This document shows positions 1-7,301 of a DNA stretch of 42,500 nt, in pieces. This stretch comes from Boseongicola sp. H5 (GTDB lineage: Bacteria; Pseudomonadota; Alphaproteobacteria; Rhodobacterales; Rhodobacteraceae). Both the position numbers and the translations under genes were made by a program. The stretch lies in assembly GCA_020622165.1 (NCBI GenBank), contig JACNMN010000005.1, forward strand, positions 1 to 42,500, written 5' to 3'. Under the pieces are notes generated by a model, which made no database searches, was not told the DNA's origin, and worked only from the letters and a program-made list of their open reading frames with translations. How positions within the stretch are numbered: the first letter of the stretch is position 1; every line of letters starts with the position of its first letter.

Positions 1-57
1 TTGGCCAACAACAGCTTAACACATGGATGCCACCGCCACGCCGCCACCATAAACCCG

Positions 58-86
58 GTCGCGCGCGGGGGTCACCGGCGCGCGAC
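58..86 (-). terminator. Hairpin downstream of chrR
   Basis: A perfect 9-bp inverted repeat (58-66 with 78-86, arms GTCGCGCGC/GCGCGCGAC) lies about 30 bases past the chrR stop. No clean T-run follows it on the minus strand, so it may be a weak or Rho-assisted terminator or only a 3' stabilising hairpin. Nothing else is recognisable in bases 1-118. Confidence 0.4.
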
Positions 87-118
87 ATGCAATTCGAAAA
101 TCTTGTCGGAAAAAACCG

Positions 119-781
119 TCAGATGCCCACGAAAGGCTGCGCGATGCGCGGCAGCAGACCGTTGAACTTCAGCGGTGCATCGGTGGCGATAAGGCAGATG
201 CAATCCTCACCCGGGTCGGCGGTGGGGGTATGGTTGGTTTCCTCGCCCGCGATTTCCACGTCGCCGCGCGCAAACCGGTCCTCTTCGTCGGAATAGGCGC
301 CCTGAAGCACCAGCGTCATCTCGGTGCCGCGATGGCTGTGCATCGGCATGGCCTGCCCGGCGGGGATGTAGAGCAGCCGGACGCTGGCATCCTTGCCGGA
401 ATGCAGCACGCATTGCTTGACGCCCATGCCCACGGCGCGCCATTTCACGGCGTCGAGATCGCCACCGACCACATCGCGCAGCGGGGCCGGGAAAATACCC
501 GTTTCGGCAGGTTCGGGGGCGGGGGCCTGTTCGGGCGCGGACGCGGCGGAGATCCGCGCCAGTGTGGCCTCGAAGCTGTCTTCGTCCAGATCGGCGGTGC
601 CGACATGGTCCAGAACCGCCCCGCCAAGCGCCTCGAAGCTTTCCAGACGGGCCCGCGATTCGTCGCTCAGCGACACATGGGTGGCGACGACCAGATCGAA
701 GGCCTGCGGCAGGGCGCCGGCGGCATACCCCATCAGGAGATCGTCTGAAATATGATGGTTCACGTCTTGCATATCTTTCAC
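119..781 (-). CDS. chrR: ChrR-family anti-sigma factor with cupin domain, zinc-site cysteines missing
   Basis: This 220-residue protein matches the ChrR architecture: an N-terminal anti-sigma domain (about 1-85) and a C-terminal cupin (about 105-205). The cupin keeps its metal ligands H148, H150, E154 and H184, plus the C194/C196 pair. In R. sphaeroides ChrR the N-terminal zinc is held by two His and two Cys; the first Cys lies four residues and the second seven residues after the second His. Here H35 is kept but the cysteine positions are serine (S39, S42; codons AGC and TCG). The family role is to hold the ECF sigma factor inactive until singlet oxygen or organic hydroperoxide triggers release. 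The GTG start at 781 overlaps the sigma-factor stop (GTGA), so the two are translationally coupled; an ATG at 772 is an alternative start. Confidence 0.92.
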   Translation of the reverse strand: MKDMQDVNHHISDDLLMGYAAGALPQAFDLVVATHVSLSDESRARLESFEALGGAVLDHVGTADLDEDSFEATLARISAASAPEQAPAPEPAETGIFPAPLRDVVGGDLDAVKWRAVGMGVKQCVLHSGKDASVRLLYIPAGQAMPMHSHRGTEMTLVLQGAYSDEEDRFARGDVEIAGEETNHTPTADPGEDCICLIATDAPLKFNGLLPRIAQPFVGI

Positions 782-1428
782 GTCATGTTGTGCCGCAGCC
801 GATCCAGCGCCAATCTAATGCGCGACTTGATCGTGCCAAGGGGCAGGCCGGTTTCTGCGGCGATTTCACTATGGGTCAGGTCGCCGAAATAGGCGCGTTC
901 GATAAGAACCCGCTGTTTTTCGGGAAGTGTCTTCATCGCCTCGGCGAGGCGGTGGCTTTCCTGCTGAAGGGCAAGGACATCGGCCTGATCCGGCGCCTGT
1001 TCGGGGCCCCAGGGCAGATCCTCGGGTTCGGGTCGTGCGTATTTCCGAAGCAGGTCGATCTTGCGGTTCCGGGCGACGGTAAAGATCCACGTCGCCACGC
1101 TTGCGCGCGACGGGTCATACATGTGCGCCTTGCGCCACAGCGTGGCCATGACGTCCTGCATGCATTCCTCGGCCAGGCCGGCATCCGCCCCGGACTTGAT
1201 CAGGAACGCTTTGACCTTGGGCGCAAAATGCCGGAACAGCTCGGCGAAGGCCGTCTGATCCTGAGCGGTGGCAATGGCCTGAACCCGTGCAACCCAGTGC
1301 TCTTCACTATTCTGTACGATCGTCACGTCTTTCCCACGCGCCGCACCCCGGACCATCGCAGATGGCGCGAGGAACACCCCCGGCGGCAGCGCGTCAATTG
1401 TGTCAGCATGGTCGTTCATCAAAAGCAT
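778..1428 (-). CDS. rpoE: ECF RNA polymerase sigma factor, RpoE/ECF11-like
   Basis: The 216-residue ORF carries sigma region 2 (about residues 60-130, with the AEECMQDVMATLW core) and region 4 (about 165-214, ending in the helix-turn-helix LPLGTIKSRIRLALDRLRH). Its partner chrR follows with a 4-base overlap, the arrangement of the R. sphaeroides sigmaE-ChrR singlet-oxygen switch. The start is doubtful. The first 35 or so residues look non-conserved, no ribosome-binding site precedes the ATGs at 1428 or 1419, and a TGATCC element at 1457-1462 would place the transcript start near 1426. Shorter forms starting at ATG 1356 or GTG 1326 are possible. The divergently transcribed oxidoreductase operon is its most likely local target. 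Confidence 0.93.
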   Translation of the reverse strand: MLLMNDHADTIDALPPGVFLAPSAMVRGAARGKDVTIVQNSEEHWVARVQAIATAQDQTAFAELFRHFAPKVKAFLIKSGADAGLAEECMQDVMATLWRKAHMYDPSRASVATWIFTVARNRKIDLLRKYARPEPEDLPWGPEQAPDQADVLALQQESHRLAEAMKTLPEKQRVLIERAYFGDLTHSEIAAETGLPLGTIKSRIRLALDRLRHNMT

Positions 1429-1432
1429 ACAA

Positions 1433-1462
1433 GGGCTACGCGGGATAACCTAGCGTGGATCA
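1433..1462 (-). promoter_or_regulatory. Candidate ECF11-type promoter for the rpoE-chrR pair
   Basis: Reading the minus strand, TGATCC (1457-1462) is followed after 18 bases by TAGCCC (1433-1438). TGATCC is the -35 hexamer I recall for R. sphaeroides sigmaE promoters, which are autoregulated, but the -10 half is a poor match to the expected TAAGA-like element. The site sits in the divergent gap shared with the FAD oxidoreductase operon. Confidence 0.35.
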
Positions 1463-1539
1463 ATCTTTTTTCTTTCATCCGCGACGGGACATGGGCCGTA
1501 AACCCAGATAACCGTCAAGGATCTGACAAAGGGGTTTGC

Positions 1540-2832
1540 ATGCCATTCGAAACGACCGACGCCGCACCGCGCCGCATAGCCGTGATCGGCGCCGGGATCT
1601 CCGGAATGGCCGCCGCCTACCATCTGTCCACGACCCATGCGGTGACCCTGTTCGAAGCGGAGCCGCGCCTTGGGGGGCATGCGAGAACGGTTCTGGCGGG
1701 CAAGACCGGGGATCAGCCGGTCGATACCGGGTTCATCGTGTTCAACTATGCGAATTACCCGCATCTCACCGCCCTGTTCAAGGAACTTGAAGTGCCGGTG
1801 GCGCGCAGCGACATGAGCTTTGCGGCCTCCATCGGCGGCGGGGCGATCGAATACGGGCTGCGCAACCTGCCGGCGCTTTTCGCGCAGAAATCGAACCTGC
1901 TGCGGCCCGGTTTCGCCCGCATGATCCGCGACATCCTGCGCTTCAACGCCCGCGCCGAACGGGTTGCGACCGACAGCACCGTGACGCTGGGCGCGCTGAT
2001 GGAGCAGATGCGGATGGGCCGGTGGTTCCGCGACTATTACCTCACGCCGATCTCGGGGGCGATCTGGTCCACACCCAAGGAAGAGATCATGGCGTTTCCG
2101 GCGCAGGCGCTGATCCGGTTCTTCCGCAACCATGCCCTGCTGAGCGCGTCGGGGCAGCATCAGTGGTGGACGGTTCAGGGCGGTTCCGTCGAATATGTCA
2201 AACGGCTTGAAAGCGCGATGCTGGGCCGGGGTGTCGATATCCGCCTCGGCGCGCGGATCGAGGCCGTGCGGCGCATTGCGGGCGGTGCCGAGATCTGCCG
2301 GAAAGGCGCGTGGGAGAGGTTCGACGAGGTCATCTTCGCCACCCATTCGGATGACACGCTGGCCATGCTGGCCGATCCGTCGCCCGAGGAGACCGCAACG
2401 CTTGGCGCCGTGCGGTATCAGCCGAACACGGCGATCCTTCATGCGGACCGGCGCGCGATGCCGCAGCGCCGCGCGACATGGTCTTCCTGGAATTACACCG
2501 AACGGCCGGGCCACGGCGGCGGGCCGATCGACCTGACCTACTGGATGAACTGCCTTCAGCCGATCCCGGAAAGCGACCCGCTTTTCGTGACGCTGAACAG
2601 CCGCGGGCCGATCGACGAGGCCCTGATCTACGATCAGACCACGTTCCGGCACCCGGTCTATGATCTTGCGGCGCTTGACGCACAGGGTAGGATCCGGGCC
2701 ATGAACGGCACGAACAACACGTGGTTCTGCGGGGCCTGGATGAAAAACGGCTTTCACGAAGACGGCTATGCCAGCGCCATCGACGTGATCGAGGCGATGG
2801 CCGAGCGCGACAGGTTGGCGCTGGCCGCGTGA
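1540..2832 (+). CDS. FAD/NAD(P)-binding amine-oxidase-like protein (COG2907 type)
   Basis: The 430-residue protein opens with a Rossmann FAD-binding motif (G17-A-G-I-S-G22, acidic residue E39) and the following GG motif at 45-46, as in flavin amine oxidases and desaturase-like enzymes. I chose ATG 1540 because homology begins right after it; the open frame extends much further upstream but that part is the shadow of rpoE/chrR. In R. sphaeroides a related gene lies in the sigmaE regulon beside rpoE-chrR and is tied to methylated or furan fatty acid formation; applying that role here is inference. It is the first gene of an operon. The DUF1365 gene starts inside its stop codon (GTGA at 2829-2832). 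No signal peptide; probably cytoplasmic or membrane-associated. Confidence 0.88.
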   Translation: MPFETTDAAPRRIAVIGAGISGMAAAYHLSTTHAVTLFEAEPRLGGHARTVLAGKTGDQPVDTGFIVFNYANYPHLTALFKELEVPVARSDMSFAASIGGGAIEYGLRNLPALFAQKSNLLRPGFARMIRDILRFNARAERVATDSTVTLGALMEQMRMGRWFRDYYLTPISGAIWSTPKEEIMAFPAQALIRFFRNHALLSASGQHQWWTVQGGSVEYVKRLESAMLGRGVDIRLGARIEAVRRIAGGAEICRKGAWERFDEVIFATHSDDTLAMLADPSPEETATLGAVRYQPNTAILHADRRAMPQRRATWSSWNYTERPGHGGGPIDLTYWMNCLQPIPESDPLFVTLNSRGPIDEALIYDQTTFRHPVYDLAALDAQGRIRAMNGTNNTWFCGAWMKNGFHEDGYASAIDVIEAMAERDRLALAA

Positions 2833-3593
2833 CGCCGCGCATCGATCATATTGCGGGCGAGACCTTTCACGGTCGCCGCGGTGCGGTCGAGAATGCGTTC
2901 AGATACGGCATCGATTACGTGATGCTCCGGCCCGAGGAGGAGACGCCAACGCCGCGCCTGTTCGGGCGCAACTGCGGCGGTCTGGCCTCGCTGTGGGATA
3001 CCGATCACGGCGGCGCGCCGAAAAAGGGCCGCGGCGCGCCATGGGCGCGCGAGGTCCTGGCCGCGCATGGTCTGGCCGGGGTGACGGGCGGGCCGCTCTA
3101 CCTGCTGGCGCAACCCCGGATGCTGGGCCATGTGTTCAACCCGGTCAGCTTCTGGCTGGCCCATGATGCGGATCATGTCCTGCGCGCCGTCATTGCCGAG
3201 GTCACGAACACGTTCGGGGACCGCCATTCCTATCTCTGCGCCCGTCCCGACCATGCGGAAATCACCCGCGCCGATACCCTGACCGCGACCAAGATCTTCC
3301 ATGTCTCCCCGTTTCAGCCGATCTCCGGCGGCTATGCCTTCCGGTTCGACATTCGCGAGGATCGCATCGGGATCTGGATCGACTATTCCAACGGGAACGA
3401 GGGCCTGATCGCGACGTTGACGGGCAAGAGACGGCCGCTCACCTCGGCCGGTCTCCTGCGTGCCGCGCTTCGCCGCCCGTTCGGGTCGCGCCGGGTGCTG
3501 GGCCTGATCCACTGGCAGGCCTTCAAGCTGTGGTGGAAGGGGGGCACCTACAGGCCGCGCCCGACCCCGCCCGCCGACGAGGTTTCGCGGTGA
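2829..3593 (+). CDS. DUF1365 family protein
   Basis: This 254-residue protein belongs to DUF1365, a family almost always found next to the COG2907 FAD enzyme and a cyclopropane-fatty-acid-synthase-like methyltransferase. Conserved-looking segments include the LGHVFNPVSFW stretch near residue 100 and FHVSPFQP near 160. No catalytic function is established; a lipid-modification role is suggested by the company it keeps. The GTG start at 2829 overlaps the upstream stop by four bases, and the next gene does the same to this one (GTGA at 3590-3593), so all three are probably translated as a coupled unit. Confidence 0.88.
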   Translation: MTPRIDHIAGETFHGRRGAVENAFRYGIDYVMLRPEEETPTPRLFGRNCGGLASLWDTDHGGAPKKGRGAPWAREVLAAHGLAGVTGGPLYLLAQPRMLGHVFNPVSFWLAHDADHVLRAVIAEVTNTFGDRHSYLCARPDHAEITRADTLTATKIFHVSPFQPISGGYAFRFDIREDRIGIWIDYSNGNEGLIATLTGKRRPLTSAGLLRAALRRPFGSRRVLGLIHWQAFKLWWKGGTYRPRPTPPADEVSR

Positions 3594-4828
3594 GCCAACC
3601 ACCCGCCCGCCTGGCGGGCTACGCGGTCTTCGCGGCGATGCTCGCCTCCGCAGGGTTGCCGATCTACATCCACGCACCGAAGTTCTTCGTCGACGAATAC
3701 GGGGTGGGGCTGACGGCGCTGGCCGCGGTTCTTTTCGGGTTGCGCCTGTTCGACGTGGTGCAGGATCCGGCGCTTGGCTGGCTGGCGCAGACGACGCGCA
3801 ACCGCCGCGCAGTGGCAGTGACGGCGGCAACCCTGCTGCTCGGGCTTTCCATGATCGGCCTTTTCGCGATCACCCCCCCGGTCGCGCCGCTGTGGTGGTT
3901 CGGGCTTACCCTGACGGGGCTCTTTTCCGCCTTTTCCTTTCTCACCATCTGTTTCTACGCCCAGGGCGTTCAGACCGCCGCCGCGCTGGGGCGGAAAGGC
4001 CATCTCCGGCTTGCGGCGTGGCGGGAAAGCGGCGCTTTGCTGGGTGTCTGCCTGGCCTCGGTCGCGCCGACCGTCCTGATTTTCACCGGCGCGCCCTTCG
4101 CGGCCTTCGCCATCGCCTTCGCCGGTCTGTGCCTTGTCGCGATCATGATGATGCGGGGTGAGTGGCATCCGACCCCGCTCGCGTCGCGGGGCGGGTTTCG
4201 CCGTGTCCTGGCCGATCCGATCGCGCGCAGGCTGCTGCTGATCGCGCTGGTCAATGCCGCGCCCGTCGCGGTTTCCTCCACGCTGTTCCTGTTCTTCGTG
4301 GAAAGCGCGCTGGACGCGCCGGGATGGGAGGGGCCGCTGCTGCTGCTCTTCTTTCTTGCCGCCGCCGGCTCTGCGCCCGTCTGGTCCCGCGTCGCGCAGA
4401 AGATCGGTGCGCGCAAGGCGCTGCTGATGGCGATGGTCGCCGCCATCCTCTCCTTCTCCACGGTGCTGGCGCTTGGCCCCGGCGACACGATCCTGTTCGC
4501 GGTCATCTGCGTGATCTCGGGCGCGACGCTGGGCGCGGACCTGACGCTTCTTCCCGCGATCTTCGCCCGCCGCATGGCCACCGTCGCGCCGGAGGCGGGC
4601 GCCGCGTTCGGTCTTTGGTCCTTCGTGTCGAAATTCACCCTCGCCTTTGCCGCCGTCACCCTGCTGCCGGCGCTCGACGCCGCGGGGTTCATCGCCGGTG
4701 CCGACAACACCCCGGCGGCTTTGTCGCTGCTCACCTATCTTTACGCGCTTGTCCCATGTGTGTTGAAACTGGTTGCGATTGGCCTACTTGCAGCCACCCC
4801 GCTGCCCGAAGACGAACCAAGGAGCTGA
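3590..4828 (+). CDS. MFS transporter of the GPH/melibiose-carrier-like type
   Basis: The 412-residue protein is dominated by about 11-12 hydrophobic segments separated by short charged loops, including the loop FDVVQDPALGWLAQTTRNRR near residue 60. That Asp-rich loop after helix 2 is typical of GPH-type (MFS_2) carriers. It starts at GTG 3590, overlapping the DUF1365 stop, and lies third in the stress-linked operon. An equivalent MFS gene is present in the R. sphaeroides sigmaE-controlled cluster. The substrate is unknown; from its neighbours a lipid or a lipid-derived molecule is possible. Confidence 0.85.
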   Translation: MSQPPARLAGYAVFAAMLASAGLPIYIHAPKFFVDEYGVGLTALAAVLFGLRLFDVVQDPALGWLAQTTRNRRAVAVTAATLLLGLSMIGLFAITPPVAPLWWFGLTLTGLFSAFSFLTICFYAQGVQTAAALGRKGHLRLAAWRESGALLGVCLASVAPTVLIFTGAPFAAFAIAFAGLCLVAIMMMRGEWHPTPLASRGGFRRVLADPIARRLLLIALVNAAPVAVSSTLFLFFVESALDAPGWEGPLLLLFFLAAAGSAPVWSRVAQKIGARKALLMAMVAAILSFSTVLALGPGDTILFAVICVISGATLGADLTLLPAIFARRMATVAPEAGAAFGLWSFVSKFTLAFAAVTLLPALDAAGFIAGADNTPAALSLLTYLYALVPCVLKLVAIGLLAATPLPEDEPRS

Positions 4829-4834
4829 CCACAT

Positions 4835-5566
4835 ATGCGCGACTGGACCGGAAAACGTTATTGGCTGGTCGGAGCCTCGGAAGGTCTCGGCCGGGCCGTG
4901 GCCCATCACCTCAGCCGGGCCGGTGTCGATCTGATCCTGAGCGCGCGGAGCGAGGACAGGTTGCAGGATCTGGTGGCCGAATTGCCGGGCCGGGCGTCCT
5001 ATGTGCCGGTTGACATCGCCGATACGGCATCGGTCGCCGCCGCCGCGGCGGAGGTGGGGGAGATCGACGGTTTCGTCTTCCTTGCCGGGGTCTACTGGCC
5101 GCAGGCCGCGCAGGAATGGGATGCCGATCAGGTGGAGGCGATGTTCGACATCAACCTGACCGGAGCCGCGCGCTGCCTTGCTCATGTGGTGCCGCAATTC
5201 GTGACGCGCGACCGGGGCCACATCGTTCTGACCGGCTCGTTGTCCGGGTTCCGGGGTCTGCCCGGGGCCATCGGCTATGCCGCATCCAAGGCCGGGCTGA
5301 TGTCGCTGGCGGAATCCATGTATATGGATCTGCGCAAGACCGGGGTCGAGGTGCAATGCGTCAACCCGGGTTTCATCAAGACCCGCCTGACGGAAAAGAA
5401 CGACTTCGACATGCCCTTCATCATGGAACCCGAAGAGGCCGCGGCGGAAGTGTTCGAGCATATGGGCACGGACCAGTTCCAGCGCAGCTTTCCGCGCCTC
5501 TTCAGCCTGATTTTCCGGGGAAGCGTGTTTCTGCCAAACTGGCTCTATTTCCGCCTGTTCGGCTAG
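4835..5566 (+). CDS. Short-chain dehydrogenase/reductase (SDR)
   Basis: This 243-residue classical SDR has the cofactor motif G13-ASEGLG (13-19), an Asn-containing NLTGA region near 110, the catalytic Ser region (TGSLSG, about 135), and Y148-x3-K152 as the active-site pair. The dinucleotide preference is probably NADP, judging from the basic ARSEDR after strand 2, but this is weak. An AAGGAG ribosome-binding site sits just before ATG 4835, six bases after the MFS stop. It completes the FAD oxidase-DUF1365-MFS-SDR set; the substrate is unknown. Confidence 0.92.
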   Translation: MRDWTGKRYWLVGASEGLGRAVAHHLSRAGVDLILSARSEDRLQDLVAELPGRASYVPVDIADTASVAAAAAEVGEIDGFVFLAGVYWPQAAQEWDADQVEAMFDINLTGAARCLAHVVPQFVTRDRGHIVLTGSLSGFRGLPGAIGYAASKAGLMSLAESMYMDLRKTGVEVQCVNPGFIKTRLTEKNDFDMPFIMEPEEAAAEVFEHMGTDQFQRSFPRLFSLIFRGSVFLPNWLYFRLFG

Positions 5567-5587
5567 GATGAACCTTGCGCAAGATCA

Positions 5588-5601
5588 AAGACGCGCGTCT
5601 T
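5588..5601. repeat. 14-bp perfect palindrome between SDR and DUF3775 genes
   Basis: The sequence AAGACGCGCGTCTT is its own reverse complement. A second, 10-bp palindrome (CTTGCGCAAG, 5575-5584) lies four bases upstream. Both fall in the 84-base gap after the SDR stop. They could form a terminator-like or processing hairpin, or be binding sites for a dimeric regulator of the DUF3775 gene; the sequence alone does not decide. Confidence 0.4.
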
Positions 5602-5650
5602 GTCATGGGCGGATAACGGCATTCTGACAGCGCGCGAGGAGGAAGAGACC

Positions 5651-5968
5651 ATGCTGGCGATATCGACACGGAAGGTGGCGCAGATAATCCTGATGGGACA
5701 TGAGCTTGACCGGGCCGAGGGCGAATTGCGCGGTCTGGTCGAGACCCTGAACGAGGATGAGCAGGCCGAACTGGTCGCGATCATGTGGATCGGACGCGGC
5801 AGTTTCGAGCCCGAGGATTTCGCCGAAGCGCTGGCCACCGCGCGGGAGGAGGCCACGACGCCCACGGCGGATTACCTGATCGGCACGCCGCATATGTCGG
5901 ACCATCTGGAGGCCGGGCTGGAGATGCTGGGCGTGAGTGCCACGGATGAGGAAGACGATCTGATGTAG
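5651..5968 (+). CDS. DUF3775 domain-containing protein
   Basis: The 105-residue acidic protein fits DUF3775: an N-terminal MLAISTRKVAQIILMG segment, then the signature NEDEQAELVAIMWIGRG (about 34-50) and FEPEDFAEALATAREE. The start at ATG 5651 has a strong GAGGAGGAAGAG ribosome-binding region just upstream, better than the in-frame start at 5600. The function of the family is unknown. It follows the SDR after 84 bases that hold two palindromes, so it may be the last gene of the stress-linked operon or have its own control. Confidence 0.85.
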   Translation: MLAISTRKVAQIILMGHELDRAEGELRGLVETLNEDEQAELVAIMWIGRGSFEPEDFAEALATAREEATTPTADYLIGTPHMSDHLEAGLEMLGVSATDEEDDLM

Positions 5969-5996
5969 GCAGGTCGCCCGGCGACGGGTGGCGCGA

Positions 5997-7046
5997 TCAG
6001 AGATCCGCGCAGTGCCGGTCGAACTTCGCCTTCGCGCGCGCCCACACGCCGCCATGCAGGTCGGTCAGTGTCGTCAGGGACGGCAGCAGTTGCGCCGCGT
6101 AATCCTCGGAGCTTTCGAGCGGCAGCATCGAGGGCAGGTTGTCGATTGCGGTGACATCCAGCACCGGATCTTCGTGAACCCGCAAGGCGGGCGCGTTCCA
6201 GTCGGTTGTCCTGTCATAGACTTTCACGGGTGAGAAATCCGAGGTCGGATCACAGGCGATATCGCCGATGACGCTCAGCTTGCGGGGCGCGGTTCTGGCG
6301 GTGTCGGGCACGAAAACCGGTGTTCCCGGTCGCGCCAGAATGCAGTTGAGGAAGATGTCATGGGCCAGCACCTCGGGGAACGGCCCGCCCGAGGCGGTTT
6401 CGGCCATGTCCCATCTGGTGACCGGCACCCCCATGCTGTCGCAGAAATCGGCCGCACCCGTCCCCACCCGGCCAAGCGCCCCGATGATCAGGGCGTCCGG
6501 TCGCCTGTCTTGGGGCAACGCGGCGGTCAGGTCGTCAAGCAGCGCGTCCCTGCCGCCATAATCCCCGACGGGCCCACAGACGCCACCTGTCTGTTGCGCG
6601 GCCCAGCATTTGAGCGCCACCGCCGCGCCGGCGAACCCGGCCCAGTAGCCGAAGGCGGCCACCCGCCGCCCCGCATCATCCACAAGATACTCCAGATCGT
6701 AGAGCGTGCCGCCGCCCGCCCGGAAGCGCCGCAGCAAGTCCCGCCCCGCCGCCTGGCCCTTATAGGCATGGCCGAACATGATATGGCGATGCGTCAGCGG
6801 TGTGCCGTCTTCCGGCAGTTCCTTCAGCCCGAAGACGATGGCATCCGCGGGCGCGTCGGGCCAGCTGTTCTCGGCGGCGATCCTGGCGCCTGCGTCGCGG
6901 TAAAGATCGGTCGGGATCGCCCGGACGGAGCTGTCTTCCACGGTCACGCGCAGGCCCGCGTCCAGCAATGCCTTTGCGCCCCCGGGCGTCAGACCGACGC
7001 GCTTTTCGTTCGGGCGCTGTTCGGCGCGGACCCAAAGATGTGTCAT
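5997..7046 (-). CDS. Saccharopine dehydrogenase, lysine-forming type
   Basis: The 349-residue protein resembles the LYS1-like NAD-dependent saccharopine dehydrogenases common in Rhodobacterales (family reaction: saccharopine to lysine plus 2-oxoglutarate, or the reverse). Visible landmarks are the N-terminal RAEQRPNEKRVGLTP, the alanine-dehydrogenase-like GYWAGFAGAAVALK near residue 130, the Rossmann segment IIGALGRVGTGAADFCD near 195 and the IDNLPSMLPLESSEDY block near 310. The ATG at 7046 is preceded by AGGGAGAT. It is transcribed away from the formate dehydrogenase gene and no other lysine gene is adjacent, so the physiological direction of the reaction cannot be read from context. Confidence 0.88.
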   Translation of the reverse strand: MTHLWVRAEQRPNEKRVGLTPGGAKALLDAGLRVTVEDSSVRAIPTDLYRDAGARIAAENSWPDAPADAIVFGLKELPEDGTPLTHRHIMFGHAYKGQAAGRDLLRRFRAGGGTLYDLEYLVDDAGRRVAAFGYWAGFAGAAVALKCWAAQQTGGVCGPVGDYGGRDALLDDLTAALPQDRRPDALIIGALGRVGTGAADFCDSMGVPVTRWDMAETASGGPFPEVLAHDIFLNCILARPGTPVFVPDTARTAPRKLSVIGDIACDPTSDFSPVKVYDRTTDWNAPALRVHEDPVLDVTAIDNLPSMLPLESSEDYAAQLLPSLTTLTDLHGGVWARAKAKFDRHCADL

Positions 7047-7301
7047 CCGGCGATCTCCCTCTTGCGGGGTGGTTGTAGGCTCAGCGTGGAGTGGCGGCAA
7101 GCGTGCACGCGGGCCGCGGCCGCCCGGGCGACGCCGCCGGACAGGGTGCAGGACATCGCGCATCGGCAGATGTCTGTCCCCCGTCCGACGCGCGCGCCGC
7201 GATGGGGGAATGCCGGATTTGGACCCGACGCCGTCGCTAATCCGGGACTGTCGGCCACGGAAATCTGCGATAGGGTGTCCATGGATCAGGGAGACATGCG
7301 C
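7047..7301. other. Divergent intergenic region, saccharopine dehydrogenase / formate dehydrogenase
   Basis: These 255 bases separate two divergent genes and must hold both promoters. The sequence is GC-rich in its middle part. I found no convincing -35/-10 pair, operator palindrome or small gene here. Confidence 0.5.

Noticed and set aside
1433-1462. Reading the TGATCC/GGATCA element as a bidirectional promoter for both operons
   Set aside because: On the plus strand only GGATCA appears with no acceptable -10 at the right distance, so no plus-strand claim is made.
562-1539. Very long plus-strand open frame reading into the FAD oxidase gene from 562
   Set aside because: The part before 1540 is antisense to chrR and rpoE and shows no protein similarity; GC-rich DNA leaves such frames open.
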